64,000 nt of DNA from Escarpia spicata. Lineage: Eukaryota > Annelida > Polychaeta > Sabellida > Siboglinidae. How positions within the stretch are numbered: the stretch's first letter is position 1; each line of letters opens with the position of its first letter. The stretch spans positions 72,018,490 to 72,082,489 of the forward strand of contig OZ023206.1 of NCBI GenBank assembly GCA_963995525.1, given 5' to 3'. Below are positions 32,027 to 40,867 of this stretch, piece by piece. Position numbers and translations under genes: made by a program. The notes beneath the pieces were generated by a model. The model was not told the origin of the DNA and did no database searches. It saw only the letters and a list, made by a program, of their open reading frames with translations.

Positions 32027-35000
32027 TTAGACGAGTATCGGCGCCGTGGTGACGCCGTCGTCGAGCACGCGGCGTTTAGCGTAGAAATAGCTCAACGCCG
32101 CGCGCTCTTGAACGTTCCTCAACACGGACGAGTTTTTCACTTGGAAACCGCGGTTCCAACCGACGCCGCTGCGTCGGTCGCGCAGTACGGCGAGAAAGTC
32201 GTGCTCGTCGATATCGTTCTGACGCTTACTCAAGCCCTTCGTGCTGTACTTCGCGCCGCCGTCGCCGCCGAAGCAGTAGTACGTCTTACTGCACAGCGCC
32301 ACGATTCCGTCGCCGCGCCACTCTTCTTTGAAGAGACCCGGCGTTCGACGATCGAATAGAAGACGACGCGCGCAGCAGTCCCCACCCTCCCACGTCAGTC
32401 CGGCGACGCGGCGCCGTACGTACGCGTCCACGTGCGCGTCGCAACATTCGGCCGGAAACCAGAGCGATCGCGTTCGGAAGTAGTGTTCGCGCATCGCTTC
32501 CGGTACGAGCGCGTCGATGTCGTGACCCGCGAGGGCTATGTACGCCGAATCGGTGTCCATAGCGCAGTACTGAAAGAGAGGGCGTGGAATGTAGGCGTCG
32601 ACGAAGTCGTAATAAAATTCGAGCATTCGTAATTTCGCGTATTGATACACGAAATAACCGATTTGAATCGGCAGGTCGTAGACGACGGTGCGCTTATTCA
32701 GCGCCACCTCGTACAGTTCGTCGTCGACGACGACGTCGAGTTGCCGGAAGCGACGGTTGTTGACGAGTCGCGAGGCGCCTACCGCCGTAGCGTACTTGAT
32801 ATCCCGGTGCCGATCGACGCGCGTAATCGTCTTCCCGTACGAACTGTTGCCGAGTAGTTTGAAGGTGTCGGCGATGATCGCTTTGTCGGGGTCGACGTCG
32901 CCCTCGCGTCGCGCCGTCGACACCGTATCGCCGAAACGACGAAAGCAGGCGATCGGCGTGTACTCGATCACCTGGTAGATGCGCGCGACGACGAGCCCGT
33001 GCTCCAGATACCAGCGTAGGAGGGGCGTGGCGAGCACGATCGCCGTGCCGAAGTAGCTACCAACGAGCGTCCGTTGAGGTCGGGTGAGTAGATCGTGCGA
33101 CTCGGCGTAGCGGCGCATGAACGGGCTGAGATCGTCGCGCGCGATATCGACGTTCTTGAATACGGGCTGCATTTCGGCGAACTTAGCGCGCAGCGCTTCC
33201 GGCACAGCGATATCGCACTGCACGAGACCGAATAGAGAGCCGTCGCGTACACCCTCCAGTATCGTCGAGTGCGTTACGCGCCTCGCGTCGGGTGGCGCCA
33301 CGGGTGGTCTCACGGCTCGCCACTGGCACTCCCACATTTCGACGACGGCATCGACGTGGCGGCGCAGGTAGGCCCTCACGGCGATCGTCGCGGCGTACAG
33401 CGTCGTCATCGGTTGACCGTTGACGGCGTTCGTCGTCACGTGCGTCTGGCATACCGGACAGCCGTGAAAGTAACAACCGTGAAATTGATACGCCGTTCGC
33501 GTGGCGGCGCATCCGTCGACTCGGTACTTACCGACGCGCTTCTCGCGTCCGTTCAACTGGTGCCGTATATGAGCGCCGATTCGTTCCGCTTCGTACGTCA
33601 ACCACTCTACGGCCATACGACCGTAGCGGTGCACGTGTTCCGCTCGAAAGCCGTTCTCAGCGCGTCGGCGCGTGTACCAACCCGTCGGCATTTCCCGCAT
33701 CATCGCCGATAGATAGAGACCGTTCGCGTCATAGCCGACTATCGAACGACACGGGTTGTTACCACCTCGAATCGACGTCACGCCGGCTTCGTGATGACGC
33801 GAGAAGATGATCGATGGACCGCCGACGATCTGCGACTGCAGTAGGCGGTGCAGGTCTTTGTTCGGTTCGTTGAACAGCGAGAAATGGATTGACGACGGCA
33901 GGTCGTTGAATAGGTACAACAACGTCAACCCCGGTACGCTGATGGCGTCCTTGAACATGTCGATGCGCTGACGGCGATAGAAGGCGAACTGCCGCTCGAG
34001 TGCCTCGAGAAACGGCGCCACATCTCGGTTATTATACCAGATTAGAAAATCGCGCACCGTCGTCATGCACTCGTCGCGCCATGCCGTCGCACAAATTTCG
34101 TACGCCTCCGCGGAGATTCCCTCGCGTTTCAGGTGGCTGTATAAAGTTTCGCGCGGCGGTAGGACGGTCTCGTCCAGGCGCGTCAACGCGTCGATATATT
34201 CGTACGGAAAGTACCCCTTGGTCGCCGCGCAGTCGTACGCTTTCAGATAGCGCTCGTAGCTGACACCGGGCGCGAGGTAATTAGTTATGTCCAGAAATTT
34301 CAACGTCGACGTCGTCAGGCACATGTAAGCGTTCTGTCGTTTAATCGTGAACGCCGACGATGTGTGCTGCGCGTCGTCGGTTATGAGCAGGGGGGTCAAG
34401 TACTTTTTGACGACATTCAAATCGTACTTACCGCTGTTGAAACCCAGTACGGGCATTTGACGAAGGTGCGTCCACAGGCGGTCGGCGAGTGCGGCGTACG
34501 GTGACGCATCCTTGTCGTCGTCGTCACTTCGTAGCCGCCAGTCTTTATCGAGCGCTTCGATCGCCTCAAAGACCGCGTCGTAGCGGGGGCGTAGAAGCGC
34601 GCACGCCGCCGCGCTCACGGCTTTCAGGTCATCGATGAGGCGACGCGCTAGGTCGGCCGAATCACCGGTCGTGACGTAACAGCGCGCCGCTTCGTGTCCG
34701 GGCACGTTCGACGCAACGCTCACGCTGAGCAGTTCGTGTCGCGCTAGCCACCGACATTTATCGGTATCCGGCGGTAGCTCGTTGGCGGCGAAATAACATT
34801 CAAAGTCGAATGTCGCGCGGTACGGATAGTAGCGCAGATCGTCGTCGCCGACCTCGATACCTTCGTCGTCGAGTCGTTGAAATACGGACGGCTTCGGTCG
34901 GTAGACGCCGCCGGGAAACACGTGACGAACACCGCCCTCGCACGTCGCTTCGTGACGTCGTAATAGCGACGGGTACTGCCAGAGGGAGTTGCCGCATTTC

Positions 35001-36115
35001 GAGCACTTGTACGTTTTCGCGTACGCGCGCAGATCGCTTATGTACGAAAAGTGATTCTCGTACAGGTTGACATTCAGGGTTGTGGGGTGCACTTCGAGCG
35101 ACCGACGTACTAGTTCGGCGGCTCCAGTCGCCGTTAGGCGATAGACGACGATGTTGATACCAAAAAGCGTCTCCACGCGTTCCAGTTCGTTCAGGCGCAC
35201 GCCGGTCGGCGTCGGGGCGTAGCGCGCGCTCAGTTGTTTAGCTACTCGCGTTAAACGGGTTGTATTTAGGCCCCCCCTACCACCACCACCTTGCCGATGG
35301 ATGGCAATGCATCGGAAGAGGCATAGAGGGTCGTCGTAGGGCTTGCCTCCCCGATCGTTCGTCAACGTCACGACGTGCTTGTTGTTACGCACGTAGGCGG
35401 GGAGCGCGGCGCCAACGCACCCGATAGGATGGTTTAGGATGGCGTTCACGAAGTAGGTGGCGTTCGTTACGAGCTCGACCACCCACCCCGAATCGGGGCG
35501 CTGCGCGAGGACGTACTGTAGTACGTCGGTCGTGCGCACGACATCGAGGAATCGTTCGAAAGAACGGCTATCGGTTACGAGGGCGGGTGTTTCGAGAAGG
35601 CGACCGCAGCAGTTACAGGACGAATGAAAATAGCGGTAACGACCCGACACCTTGTGGCGTAACACGAAACCATAGCTTACGTTTATTTTAAACGCATTCT
35701 TTCGTTCGCTAAACATAACCCTCAGACGCGGTTCGAGCACCCGCGTACTCGTACAGGCGGTCATGCGATAGTTGTAGCGGGACTGTACGACACCGATCGC
35801 TACCGACGTCTCTATGCTACGTCGATGCTCGTCCACGACGCGTTGAAGAGCCTCGGCTGATGGTGGCGGTGGTGGTGATGGTGGATTATCATCGGGCGGT
35901 AACGACACCGCCGGATGACCGCACCGTTCCCTCAGGTGTCGTAGCATCCCGGCGCGCGTATTGTACGTTACGCCGCATTTCGGACACTCTCGTCGCTTTA
36001 CGCATAGCGCGTCATCGCCGCATCGTTTCGAACTCTTAGCGTGTCGCTCTAACGTCGACTGTTTCAAGAAATAAGCACCGCATTTCGGACATTGCCACCT
36101 AGTAGTAGGCGGCAT
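32027..36115 (-). CDS. Protein-primed family B DNA polymerase, copy 1
   Basis: The 1,362-residue enzyme replicates the element. The N-terminus has C2H2-type fingers (WQCPKCGAYFLKQSTLERH, then RECPKCGVTY, then YKCSKCGNSL near residue 375). Exonuclease motifs are FDFECYF (~437) and FNSGKYDLN (~560-568), with the essential Asp present. Palm motif A is GYDANGLYLSAM (~795), motif B is LLGNSSYGKT (~1086) and motif C is MDTDSAYIAL (~1187). A segment VDGCAATRTAYQFHGCYFHG resembles the restriction-nuclease-like insertion of Polinton polymerases. Motif C is preceded by Ala where copy 2 has Asp, but DTDS itself is intact. The ATG lies about 35 bp after a TATA box. Both copies are open, indicating selection or youth. 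Confidence 0.95.
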   Translation of the reverse strand: MPPTTRWQCPKCGAYFLKQSTLERHAKSSKRCGDDALCVKRRECPKCGVTYNTRAGMLRHLRERCGHPAVSLPPDDNPPSPPPPPSAEALQRVVDEHRRSIETSVAIGVVQSRYNYRMTACTSTRVLEPRLRVMFSERKNAFKINVSYGFVLRHKVSGRYRYFHSSCNCCGRLLETPALVTDSRSFERFLDVVRTTDVLQYVLAQRPDSGWVVELVTNATYFVNAILNHPIGCVGAALPAYVRNNKHVVTLTNDRGGKPYDDPLCLFRCIAIHRQGGGGRGGLNTTRLTRVAKQLSARYAPTPTGVRLNELERVETLFGINIVVYRLTATGAAELVRRSLEVHPTTLNVNLYENHFSYISDLRAYAKTYKCSKCGNSLWQYPSLLRRHEATCEGGVRHVFPGGVYRPKPSVFQRLDDEGIEVGDDDLRYYPYRATFDFECYFAANELPPDTDKCRWLARHELLSVSVASNVPGHEAARCYVTTGDSADLARRLIDDLKAVSAAACALLRPRYDAVFEAIEALDKDWRLRSDDDDKDASPYAALADRLWTHLRQMPVLGFNSGKYDLNVVKKYLTPLLITDDAQHTSSAFTIKRQNAYMCLTTSTLKFLDITNYLAPGVSYERYLKAYDCAATKGYFPYEYIDALTRLDETVLPPRETLYSHLKREGISAEAYEICATAWRDECMTTVRDFLIWYNNRDVAPFLEALERQFAFYRRQRIDMFKDAISVPGLTLLYLFNDLPSSIHFSLFNEPNKDLHRLLQSQIVGGPSIIFSRHHEAGVTSIRGGNNPCRSIVGYDANGLYLSAMMREMPTGWYTRRRAENGFRAEHVHRYGRMAVEWLTYEAERIGAHIRHQLNGREKRVGKYRVDGCAATRTAYQFHGCYFHGCPVCQTHVTTNAVNGQPMTTLYAATIAVRAYLRRHVDAVVEMWECQWRAVRPPVAPPDARRVTHSTILEGVRDGSLFGLVQCDIAVPEALRAKFAEMQPVFKNVDIARDDLSPFMRRYAESHDLLTRPQRTLVGSYFGTAIVLATPLLRWYLEHGLVVARIYQVIEYTPIACFRRFGDTVSTARREGDVDPDKAIIADTFKLLGNSSYGKTITRVDRHRDIKYATAVGASRLVNNRRFRQLDVVVDDELYEVALNKRTVVYDLPIQIGYFVYQYAKLRMLEFYYDFVDAYIPRPLFQYCAMDTDSAYIALAGHDIDALVPEAMREHYFRTRSLWFPAECCDAHVDAYVRRRVAGLTWEGGDCCARRLLFDRRTPGLFKEEWRGDGIVALCSKTYYCFGGDGGAKYSTKGLSKRQNDIDEHDFLAVLRDRRSGVGWNRGFQVKNSSVLRNVQERAALSYFYAKRRVLDDGVTTAPILV

Positions 36116-36149
36116 ACTTTTTTTGTGCTGCTACTTTTTCGAATACCTC

Positions 36150-36157
36150 TATTTATA
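36150..36157 (-). promoter_or_regulatory. TATA box of PolB, copy 1
   Basis: TATAAATA on the minus strand lies 35 bases before the PolB ATG. It is conserved in copy 2 with the surrounding TCGAAAAAGTAGCAGCAC leader. Confidence 0.7.
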
Positions 36158-36166
36158 CGAGGTACG

Positions 36167-36791
36167 GACATGCGCAGTGAGTGCGTGGGGGTTGGTGGTG
36201 GTTTTGTTAGGTAACGATGCGTATGGGGTGGTGGTTTTGTTAAGTAACGGGGTGGTGGTTTTGTTAAGTAACGACTAATGATATTGAGGTACGGGACACA
36301 CGTGATGTGGTGTTAGGTGCGTATGGGGTGGTGTTAAGCATATGGGGTGGTGGTTTTGTTAAGTGGGGTGGCGGTTTTGTTAAGTAACGACTAATGAGGT
36401 ACCACGTGGTGTGGTGTTAGGTGCGTATGGGGTGGCGGTTTTGTTAAGCATAGGGGGTGGTGGTGGTGATTTTGACGGACATGCGCAGTGAGTGCGTGGG
36501 GGTTGGTGGTGGTTTTGTTAGGTAACGATGCGTATGGGGTGGTGGTTTTGTTAAGTAACGGGGTGGTGGTTTTGTTAAGTAACGACTAATGATATTGAGG
36601 TACGGGACACACGTGGTGTGGTGTTAGGTGCGTATGGGGTGGTGGTTTTGTTAAGCATATGGGGTGGTGTTAAGCGGGGTGGTGGTTTTGTTAAGTAACG
36701 ACTAATGAGGTACCACGTGGTGTGGTGTTAGGTGCGTATGGGGTGGCGGTTTTGTTAAGCATAGGGGGTGGTGGTGGTGATTTTGTTAAGT

Positions 36792-36795
<4 letters not shown>
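36167..36795. repeat. 311-bp tandem duplication upstream of PolB, GT-rich
   Basis: Two near-identical units begin GACATGCGCAGTGAGTGCGT at 36167 and 36478. Each is built from short GGGGTGGTGGTTTTGTTAAG modules. Copy 2 has the same modules once, without this large duplication. It could hold regulatory sites of the PolB promoter. Confidence 0.85.
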
Positions 36796-36831
<36 letters not shown>

Positions 36832-36854
36832 GTGTGTGTGTGTGTGTGTGGTGT

Positions 36855-36893
<39 letters not shown>

Positions 36894-36900
36894 GCGTTTT
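36796..36900. repeat. (GT)n microsatellite
   Basis: About 100 bp of GT dinucleotides with small GGT interruptions. It occupies the same place as the (CA)n of copy 2. Confidence 0.95.
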
Positions 36901-37005
36901 AACTCGGAAACGGAACGGCCCTTTTCAACGTTTTATTAAGCGTGTCGTACAACGAAAAAGCGATATTAAGCAAATCAGCAGAATAGGCAGTAATGTTCAT
37001 TTGAT

Positions 37006-37611
37006 TTAAAGGCCGCTTCTGCACTGTATGTAGACGTGCACTGCCGATTCTAGGCGAGCGCGATTGATGAATTCGCGCCAATTCGTGCCGAGAAGCCAGT
37101 CGGATACAAACTGTACCAAATACAGTTCCCCAGCTCGCCCCGGTTGTTGTCCGTGCGCCTTCACGTGTAGTAACTGCACCAGACGTATGAAGGTTGGTAT
37201 CAGTGAGCGCTGCAGACACGATTCCAACACTACGTTGAAGTGTTGCGTGACGAGTTCGGCTACGTTGTCGTAGCGCCGTGCGTACTCGCGAGTAGGTCGA
37301 CCCGCCCGATAGCCGACCATATGCACGTACGGACATCCCTCATTAACTTCGCAAACACCGCATCGATCGCGCGCCGTCTCCAATATCAGCTCACCGAGAT
37401 GCTCAGCGAGGAGGGACATCGCATGTCGTTCATAGCGACAGGCCACCTGACCCCGCCCCGGCTCGACGACGCGTCGTTGCATCACGTCCGACGGCGCTGT
37501 CTTCCAACAACACGACGGCACAATCTGGTGTAAACTATCGTAAGGCGGTGGTGCACCAAGCGCTTCCTCAATGATAGCATCCAAGGCGCTATCGACGTCG
37601 CCCGCGCATCC
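37006..37611 (-). CDS. Last exon of spliced unit, copy 1 (Cys/His-rich protein)
   Basis: An acceptor CTGTAG at 37612-37617 opens a 202-codon frame (GCAGDVDSALDAIIEEALGA) with no ATG at its head, so it must be reached by splicing. Copy 2 has an exon of the same 606 nt. It contains a possible zinc site C-x2-C-x5-C-x3-H (CGVCEVNEGCPYVH), a CC pair (SCCWKTAP) and a helical C-terminus. No family is recognised. The frame starts in phase 0, matching the conserved phase-0 donor inside the RPA-like gene, so a product sharing that gene's N-terminus is likely. An AATAAA lies at 36932-36937. Confidence 0.55.
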   Translation of the reverse strand, partial: GCAGDVDSALDAIIEEALGAPPPYDSLHQIVPSCCWKTAPSDVMQRRVVEPGRGQVACRYERHAMSLLAEHLGELILETARDRCGVCEVNEGCPYVHMVGYRAGRPTREYARRYDNVAELVTQHFNVVLESCLQRSLIPTFIRLVQLLHVKAHGQQPGRAGELYLVQFVSDWLLGTNWREFINRARLESAVHVYIQCRSGL

Positions 37612-37722
37612 CTACAGCACAAAAGCAGGTGCCTACAAACACACATTACACTTCCCACGGCGATCGTGCGCACGTTCAGGCCGTCGTGCTCTCTACAAAA
37701 CACATTATTATCATTAATCCGC

Positions 37723-37884
37723 CTCTTTTTCTGCGTTAACACGAGCCAGCAACGCGGCGTCTTTCCTCTCACTATCCATCACCGAACGATCGAGCAGTGT
37801 TTGTACGAACACGGCAACTTCGGCCTACCTCGCACGCATCCGTTCATTATTGGCTAACATTTCCAGCAGAACTCGCCGCACCTC
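37723..37884 (-). pseudogene. Small alternative exon b, copy 1, with in-frame stop
   Basis: After an acceptor TCTACAG the frame reads EVRRVLLEMLANNERMRAR and hits TAG at 37827-37825. The copy 2 equivalent has TAC there and stays open for 37 further codons. Alternatively GAG|GTAGGC could be a donor, making the stop intronic. Phase 0, as for the other exons of the unit. Confidence 0.4.
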
Positions 37885-37953
37885 CTGTAGACATACAACA
37901 AAATAGATGTCATGTTTTATATAGGATGAGCACCGTTCTATTTCGTAGCTCCT

Positions 37954-38085
37954 CTAGTAGGCTCTCTTTGCTTCGTAAGCTGAACACCAGGCCATTACGT
38001 AATTTTCCACTATCTCGTCTAGTAAGCGCGCAGCTTCGTCACTGGTCGGTTTACTAGTTAGCAACGCCGTCACCAGCGGGGCCTC
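37954..38085 (-). CDS. Small alternative exon a, copy 1
   Basis: The acceptor GTTCTAG lies 19 bp after the RPA-like stop. The exon is 44 codons including stop (EAPLVTALLTSKPTSDEAAR, ending YEAKRAY). Copy 2 has the same length and is also open. Phase 0 at the acceptor matches the donor within the RPA-like gene. It is helical and acidic, and the product is unrecognised. Confidence 0.45.
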   Translation of the reverse strand, partial: EAPLVTALLTSKPTSDEAARLLDEIVENYVMAWCSAYEAKRAY

Positions 38086-38104
38086 CTAGAACACAAGAAA
38101 CCCA

Positions 38105-38809
38105 TTACTCATCAACGGCTCTCCTCAGTGTGCGCACCGTATACGACGGCTCACCTTCCCAGGTAGTCTTACGAACACTGAGCTGCACTTTAGTGCCAGC
38201 CAACTCAAGTACAGTATCGCGAAGTTCCTCCTCGTTTAACTCCACCAAGTAATCAGCCCGGTACTCAACCAGCTTTGCCATTTGCGTGTCAAACAACGTC
38301 AGCCACATTTCATCTTCTTCGTCATCTCCATCTCGAATCATGACACGCAAAGCAAAGTAATTTTTTACCATATCAGGTTCCCCGTGGGTTCGACATAACA
38401 TCACGCCGTCTGTGTTTTGATATAGCTTGCGTCGACATTGGGAACATCCCATGTACGTGCATTTATCACGATAACTCACAGCCTCGATATATGCCGAAGT
38501 CTTAAGCTTATACACACCGTTCTTAGAACAGGCCAGTTCCCTTACACTCACCAAGGTAGCCTGTGATGACGTTGCAGCGCTGCATTCTCGCTCAAGCGAG
38601 GCCCGTCTAGACGGCGGTGCCTCCAACGCCGCTTCTTCAGCCCCTCGTTTACGCCCAAGCGAGGACGCTATAACCAACACGGGTCTCTTAGCAGCCGGTG
38701 TGGTCACTTCCGCAGGCGGTTGTTGTTGACTTCCGCTCGCCTTACACGCTTGTTTGCGCATCGCCTTCATCTTTTTCAACGGTGTAGTCATCTCGCTATG
38801 TTCGGCCAT
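38105..38809 (-). CDS. RPA-like single-stranded DNA binding protein, copy 1
   Basis: The 234-residue protein has a Lys-rich, NLS-like N-terminus (TTPLKKMKAMRKQACKASG; AKRPVLVIASSLGRKR) and a C-terminal zinc ribbon plus OB fold resembling the C-terminal DNA-binding domain of RPA70. The ribbon is C-x2-C-x13-C-x2-H (CSQCRRKLYQ...MLCRTH). The OB-type strands NYFALRVMIRDGDDEEDEMW and LTLFDTQMAKLVEYRADYLV follow. Replication by protein-primed PolB exposes long single strands, so an element-encoded ssDNA binder is expected but is rarely recognised. The start is placed at the second ATG because the first lies only ~18 bp from the TATA box. A conserved internal donor TTG|GTGAGT (38551) could splice to downstream exons. 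Copy 2 is intact too. Confidence 0.75.
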   Translation of the reverse strand: MAEHSEMTTPLKKMKAMRKQACKASGSQQQPPAEVTTPAAKRPVLVIASSLGRKRGAEEAALEAPPSRRASLERECSAATSSQATLVSVRELACSKNGVYKLKTSAYIEAVSYRDKCTYMGCSQCRRKLYQNTDGVMLCRTHGEPDMVKNYFALRVMIRDGDDEEDEMWLTLFDTQMAKLVEYRADYLVELNEEELRDTVLELAGTKVQLSVRKTTWEGEPSYTVRTLRRAVDE

Positions 38810-38895
38810 TCTCGAGGTGGAAGAACTTCTACGGCTGTTGCTGCTGAAATCAGTCAGACCACTTGCATTATACCGCATACAAAATTTTCCACCGC

Positions 38896-38903
38896 TTTAT
38901 ATA
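38896..38903 (-). promoter_or_regulatory. TATA box of the RPA-like unit, copy 1
   Basis: TATATAAA on the minus strand is preceded upstream by GCGCATGCG-type sequence (NRF1-like) and AACGCATAC. The arrangement is conserved in copy 2. Confidence 0.65.
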
Positions 38904-38904
38904 A

Positions 38905-39510
38905 GCAACATACGGCGCATGCGTACTTAACGCATACCCCCCTAATCGACGTTTCTATTACAACGCATAACCGCCTAGTATCCGATGACTTTTATTTCCG
39001 GAAAAAAATCAGACGGTCATGTAGTGCGTTCGTTGACAAACGTTTATTTACAGCCAATTTTTCTACAATAACCACACCACTTAATTCCCTACACGCCACT
39101 GATCCCACACAACGCTTAAATTCATACTTTTAACGCGTCGTTTACGTTTTGGAAAAAGCATTGTTCGCGCTTCACATTCCTTTCACGATAAGCTCCCCCA
39201 TTAGCGTCACAGCTGTTTTGCGTCACCATCCGGTTTCTAGCCCAGCGCCAAGAAAAAAATTACACGGTCACTTTAGTGCGTCCTGCGTTAAATGTTACTT
39301 TCACATCGAATTTTTCTATTATTAACACTCGACAACATACTTGATCCCTAACTAAGCGGACGCAACAGTTCATTTTTGGCATTTAAACGTTCGTTTATTG
39401 ATATTTTTATATCTTTCCTTTCACTGTTTTTACGTAACTTTTGCGCATGCGCTCTTAACACATACCTAACGTTACACAACAACGCCCCCGGTCTCCGTTC
39501 AGTCCTTGTC
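38905..39510. promoter_or_regulatory. Bidirectional promoter region, copy 1
   Basis: This separates the leftward RPA-like unit from the rightward two-exon gene. Two related ~300-bp halves (each with AAAAAAAT.A.ACGGTCA, AGTGCGT and AATTTTTCTA blocks) suggest an old promoter duplication. Both halves end near GCGCATGCG(T/C).CTTAAC(G/A)CATACC. High identity with copy 2 supports function, though recent common origin would also explain it. Confidence 0.5.
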
Positions 39511-39566
39511 ATGGCCACCTCCCGAGCGCTCGCTACACCAACAACTGCCGCTGCAAAAGAATAAAG
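39511..39566 (+). pseudogene. Two-exon gene, exon 1, copy 1 (in-frame stop)
   Basis: An ATG opens MATSRALATPTTAAAKE and is followed immediately by TAA, two bases before the donor AAAG|GTACTT. Copy 2 has a sense codon at that position and the same 56-nt length. Either this copy is broken or translation begins in exon 2. Confidence 0.5.
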
Positions 39567-39943
39567 GTACTTCTTATTTTCATATAACTCTTATTTCTTC
39601 ATTTACATATTAAACTATAAGTTTATTTCATTACTTTTAGTGGTTATTTTCTTTTCCTATTACCCCGATTTATAATTTTCTTTAATTATTTCTTAGATCT
39701 GTCAGTTTTTTTAAATACATTTCGTTTTCAAAACTTCCCTTTTCATATATGACAGAGGTCATTTCTATTCACAGTTATCATAACAAAAATATTCATTATC
39801 TACTACATGGCAGACGTGCTAGTTACTTTTCCGGGGGCTGTAACTTACTATTTTCATATTTTATTTACTGCTATTTAATGCTTTCGTTCTTTTATTTATT
39901 TTTCCTATACACTTCACTTATTTGCCAAATGATTCATTCACAG
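39567..39943 (+). other. Intron of the two-exon gene, copy 1
   Basis: AT-rich, bounded by GTACTT and TTCATTCACAG. Nothing else is seen. Confidence 0.5.
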
Positions 39944-40379
39944 AAACCACCTACGACGCACCGTCATTCTACCAACACGTGCGTACTTGGACATGACCGT
40001 TCCCCTCTGTCGAGTTACCGGTGTGCCACGACCGCCAACACCCGAGGAGGATTCGTTGGACGCCACCGGGCCGGAGTTGACGGAGGCCGACTGGAGCGAC
40101 CCTAACATAGCCAGCCCGACCACAGTCGATCAGCCCGACGGCTTCATGACTTCCTTCACCATACTCGGGGCAAATGGATCGTGGTACACGCCCCCACCCG
40201 TCGATGAACTATTCGAAAGACATGGCTTTAATGAGCCATCATTAACACCAATAGATCCATCTACAGCGTTGCAACGTCGCCGTAATGCAGCTCGTATGCG
40301 AGCTGCGCGACTACCGTGCTTGGGACACTCCGACAGCACACCGCCGATTTCACGCCACCGTCGTGCTGTCCCTGAATAA
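39944..40379 (+). CDS. Two-exon gene, exon 2, copy 1 (acidic conserved protein)
   Basis: After the acceptor the frame reads HLRRTVILPTRAYLDMT and continues ~130 residues. Conserved stretches are VPLCRVTGV, LTEADWSDPNI, GANGSWYTPPPVDELFERHG and ARLPCLGHSDS. The upstream residues before the first possible ATG (39993) are conserved as protein in copy 2, which supports the splice. The protein is acidic in the middle and basic at the C-terminus. No family is recognised. The stop codon TAA lies inside an AATAAA signal in both copies, giving an almost absent 3' UTR. It is the outermost gene at this end, opposite the NADAR gene. Confidence 0.6.
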
Positions 40380-40867
40380 ATTACACCGTTCACGTTCACT
40401 CGTTTTCTATTACCTATAAGTACTTACCGTTGCTTACAGCTTTTTTAAATTATATATCCCACTCGTTTCGTTTTGCTAGCATAATAAACATACCGTCATT
40501 CCGCATCCATTTGTCCACCGCTTAACACTCCGCTACCTCGATAAACCAAGCCGCTGATTATCGCTTTTTAAACGCATGCATAAGCGCTGTTTCCACAAAG
40601 CCAACCAGTTTATTTCAGCATCATTACAAATCCGGCTAACAAAGTCCCAGCCGTAGATCTATTTTCAGCCGCCCATATCTAGGCCGACCGGCCGCGTCTC
40701 AACTTTCACCACTACCGCCCTATCCAGGGTACAGCGGCTAATCTCGTTCACACTGGGTTTAGTGCATTCGTACCCACGGTGGTTTTATCGTAACCACGGT
40801 GGTTTTAACATAACCACATTGGTTTCTGCTATATCCCCGTATCGTAACTAGGGATGCTGTTATTATA
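40380..40867. repeat. Right subterminal region with short modules, copy 1
   Basis: No gene. Three copies of an ACCACGGTGGTTTTA-like module lie near 40777-40830, followed by GTAACTAGGGA(C/T)GC modules leading into the right inverted repeat. Copy 2 carries the same modules. Confidence 0.6.

Noticed and set aside
33269..33712. 147-codon frame antisense to PolB, also present in copy 2 (60227-60670)
   Set aside because: Shadow of the conserved polymerase coding sequence in CG-rich DNA, with no start context or promoter.
38720..39133. Antisense 137-codon frame across the RPA-like 5' end and promoter, open in both copies (55065-55478 in copy 2)
   Set aside because: It lacks a good upstream ATG, half of it is a shadow of the RPA-like gene, and it crosses the TATA box. 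Conservation is equally explained by the promoter sequence. Ribosome or transcript data would be needed to revive it.
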